Positions 63,227 through 64,000 of a stretch of DNA of 64,000 bases are shown here, piece by piece. The stretch's first letter is position 1. The number at the start of each line of letters is the position of its first letter. The DNA lies in the NCBI RefSeq assembly GCF_009674825.1, contig NZ_WKJH01000018.1:166829-230828 (forward strand). Reading direction: 5' to 3'. Made by a program: the position numbers and the translations under genes. Origin of the DNA: Maribacter luteus (GTDB lineage: Bacteria > Bacteroidota > Bacteroidia > Flavobacteriales > Flavobacteriaceae). Below the pieces are notes generated by a model, which made no database searches, had not been told where the DNA came from, and saw nothing but the letters and a program-made list of their open reading frames with translations.

Positions 63227-63292
63227 TTTTTCGAAAAAGCAGGAGTTTTATATAGGTAATTGAGAAAATAAAATATCAGATTTTAATTCTGA

Positions 63293-63415
63293 TTATGGGT
63301 TTTCCTGAACCAACACACCTTGGGTAATCAAATATTGTGCCGTGGCATAGGTGCCCATGATCAACAGGTGGGAGTAGGGGACATCGATTAAAAATTTATT
63401 GATATGACGCTTACG
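63293..63415 (-). pseudogene. Orphan C-terminal coding fragment (40 codons)
   Basis: A minus-strand frame between an upstream TAG (63418-63416) and a TAA (63295-63293) encodes 40 protein-like residues including IDVPYSHLLIMGTYATAQYL and VLVQEN. It has no start codon near its beginning. It looks like the 3' end of a lost gene, located just downstream of the unknown gene at 63439-63981. The family is not recognised. It may also be chance coding potential. Confidence 0.35.
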
Positions 63416-63438
63416 CTAGCGGGTTCTCAATGTTTTTT

Positions 63439-63981
63439 TTAATTAATCTTTTTTTCCTCAAATGGATTGGGCTCGTTTTCTAAATGGTTGATCAGTTTTT
63501 CAAAATTATCCATAAATTCGGCTTTATACTTATCTGGTTTTTTTATAGCGTATTTTTCGATTAGTTTTAATGTTTCCTTTTTATAAATATGATAAAGATC
63601 TTCTTGGCCTCCCCATTTTAAAATAGCCAGTTTTTTAAAGAAGGAGATAGGAAAACCACCCCCAACCACTATATTTTGTTCGTCTTCCCAAGGTACACCA
63701 ACATATTGGGCCAAGAATTTTATATCGGTGAGTTTAGGGAATATTTCGGTTTCATAAAATTTCAGGCATTTGTCAAACTCATCGAGAAAGGTCTGCCAGT
63801 CTTCATCGGTTTCAATGTTGATGTCGAAACGGTAGTCGATTGGGTAGAATTTGTTGAAACTCATAGAAAATGCATCCCCATAAATTCCTTTTAGTTCGGG
63901 GATGACCAAGGGCTCAAACTTTTGTTCCAAAGGTTTAATGATTAAAGAATAACCTCCGGCAAATAGCATTTTTCCATACAT
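63439..63981 (-). CDS. Unknown protein, possibly incomplete at its 5' end
   Basis: The frame from ATG 63981 encodes 180 aa; it stays open to the window edge (codons for TSIRVY precede the Met), so the true start may lie outside. The sequence has LIIKPLEQKFEPLVIPELKG, a central EDWQTFLDEFDKCLKFYETE helix and a charged Lys/Glu-rich end. There is no signal peptide or membrane helix. I do not recognise a family; composition and size recall immunity-type proteins, but there is no proof. Confidence 0.6.
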   Translation of the reverse strand: MYGKMLFAGGYSLIIKPLEQKFEPLVIPELKGIYGDAFSMSFNKFYPIDYRFDINIETDEDWQTFLDEFDKCLKFYETEIFPKLTDIKFLAQYVGVPWEDEQNIVVGGGFPISFFKKLAILKWGGQEDLYHIYKKETLKLIEKYAIKKPDKYKAEFMDNFEKLINHLENEPNPFEEKKIN

Positions 63982-64000
63982 ATAAACCCTTATGGATGTT

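Noticed and set aside
1..64000. CRISPR array, rRNA genes or insertion sequences
   Set aside because: No regularly spaced direct repeats, rRNA sequence or transposase-like frame was found on reading both strands.

Overview
The window looks like chromosome of a marine-type Flavobacteriaceae bacterium (Bacteroidota). The signs are low GC, a SusC/SusD pair beside a one-protein hybrid two-component regulator, -7 promoter boxes of the TAnnTTTG type with a TTG about 19-20 bases upstream, and a type VI secretion system of the Bacteroidota-only subtype (T6SSiii). I could not fix the genus. Function calls come from reading motifs; no searches were run.

Region 1 (1-19614) is a T6SSiii locus. The minus-strand arm runs from TssG (13359) through TssN, TssK, TssO, TssH/ClpV, TssE, TssF and VgrG to an AT-rich cargo end: a 47-aa protein, an unknown 276-aa protein, a PAAR-like DUF4280 protein, and a large protein that leaves the window at base 1. 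A divergent NlpC/P60 lipoprotein and PKD protein mark the centre. The plus-strand arm holds Hcp, TssB, TssC, a second Hcp, a serine-hydrolase-like candidate effector and a small three-helix membrane protein that is its likely immunity partner. TssJ/L/M genes are not seen, as expected for this subtype.

Region 2 (19786-52954) is a large polysaccharide-utilisation-type locus in three transcription units. The first is DUF1080 / Gfo-Idh-MocA / GH78. The second, on the minus strand, is an SDR fructuronate-reductase type gene (frameshifted in a run of 8 G) / UxuA / inositol oxygenase / sodium symporter. The third is SusC / SusD / GH115-like / GH92 / GH29 / GH3 / PI-specific phospholipase C / GH115 / metallophosphatase / hybrid two-component regulator. 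A 25-bp element, CCATG[C/T]TTTTG-N9-TCCAT, lies before all three units, each time exactly 21 bp from a -7-like box, so the units form one regulon. Phospholipase C, phosphatase, alpha-glucuronidases, an alpha-mannosidase family enzyme and inositol oxygenase together suggest a target that contains inositol phosphate, glucuronate and mannose. Glycosyl-inositol-phosphoryl-ceramides or GPI-type glycans of plants or algae would fit. This is the most novel proposal in the window.

Region 3 (52955-64000) is mostly housekeeping: DUF1801, a YkgJ-type cysteine-cluster protein, tRNA-Met(CAT), a START-like protein, a class IV aminotransferase, YqgE, HU, Fmt, RecQ, an ATPase, DUF493, DUF4290 and MurA. MurA has Asp where the usual fosfomycin-target Cys sits. 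The right edge has an orphan C-terminal coding fragment and an unknown gene.
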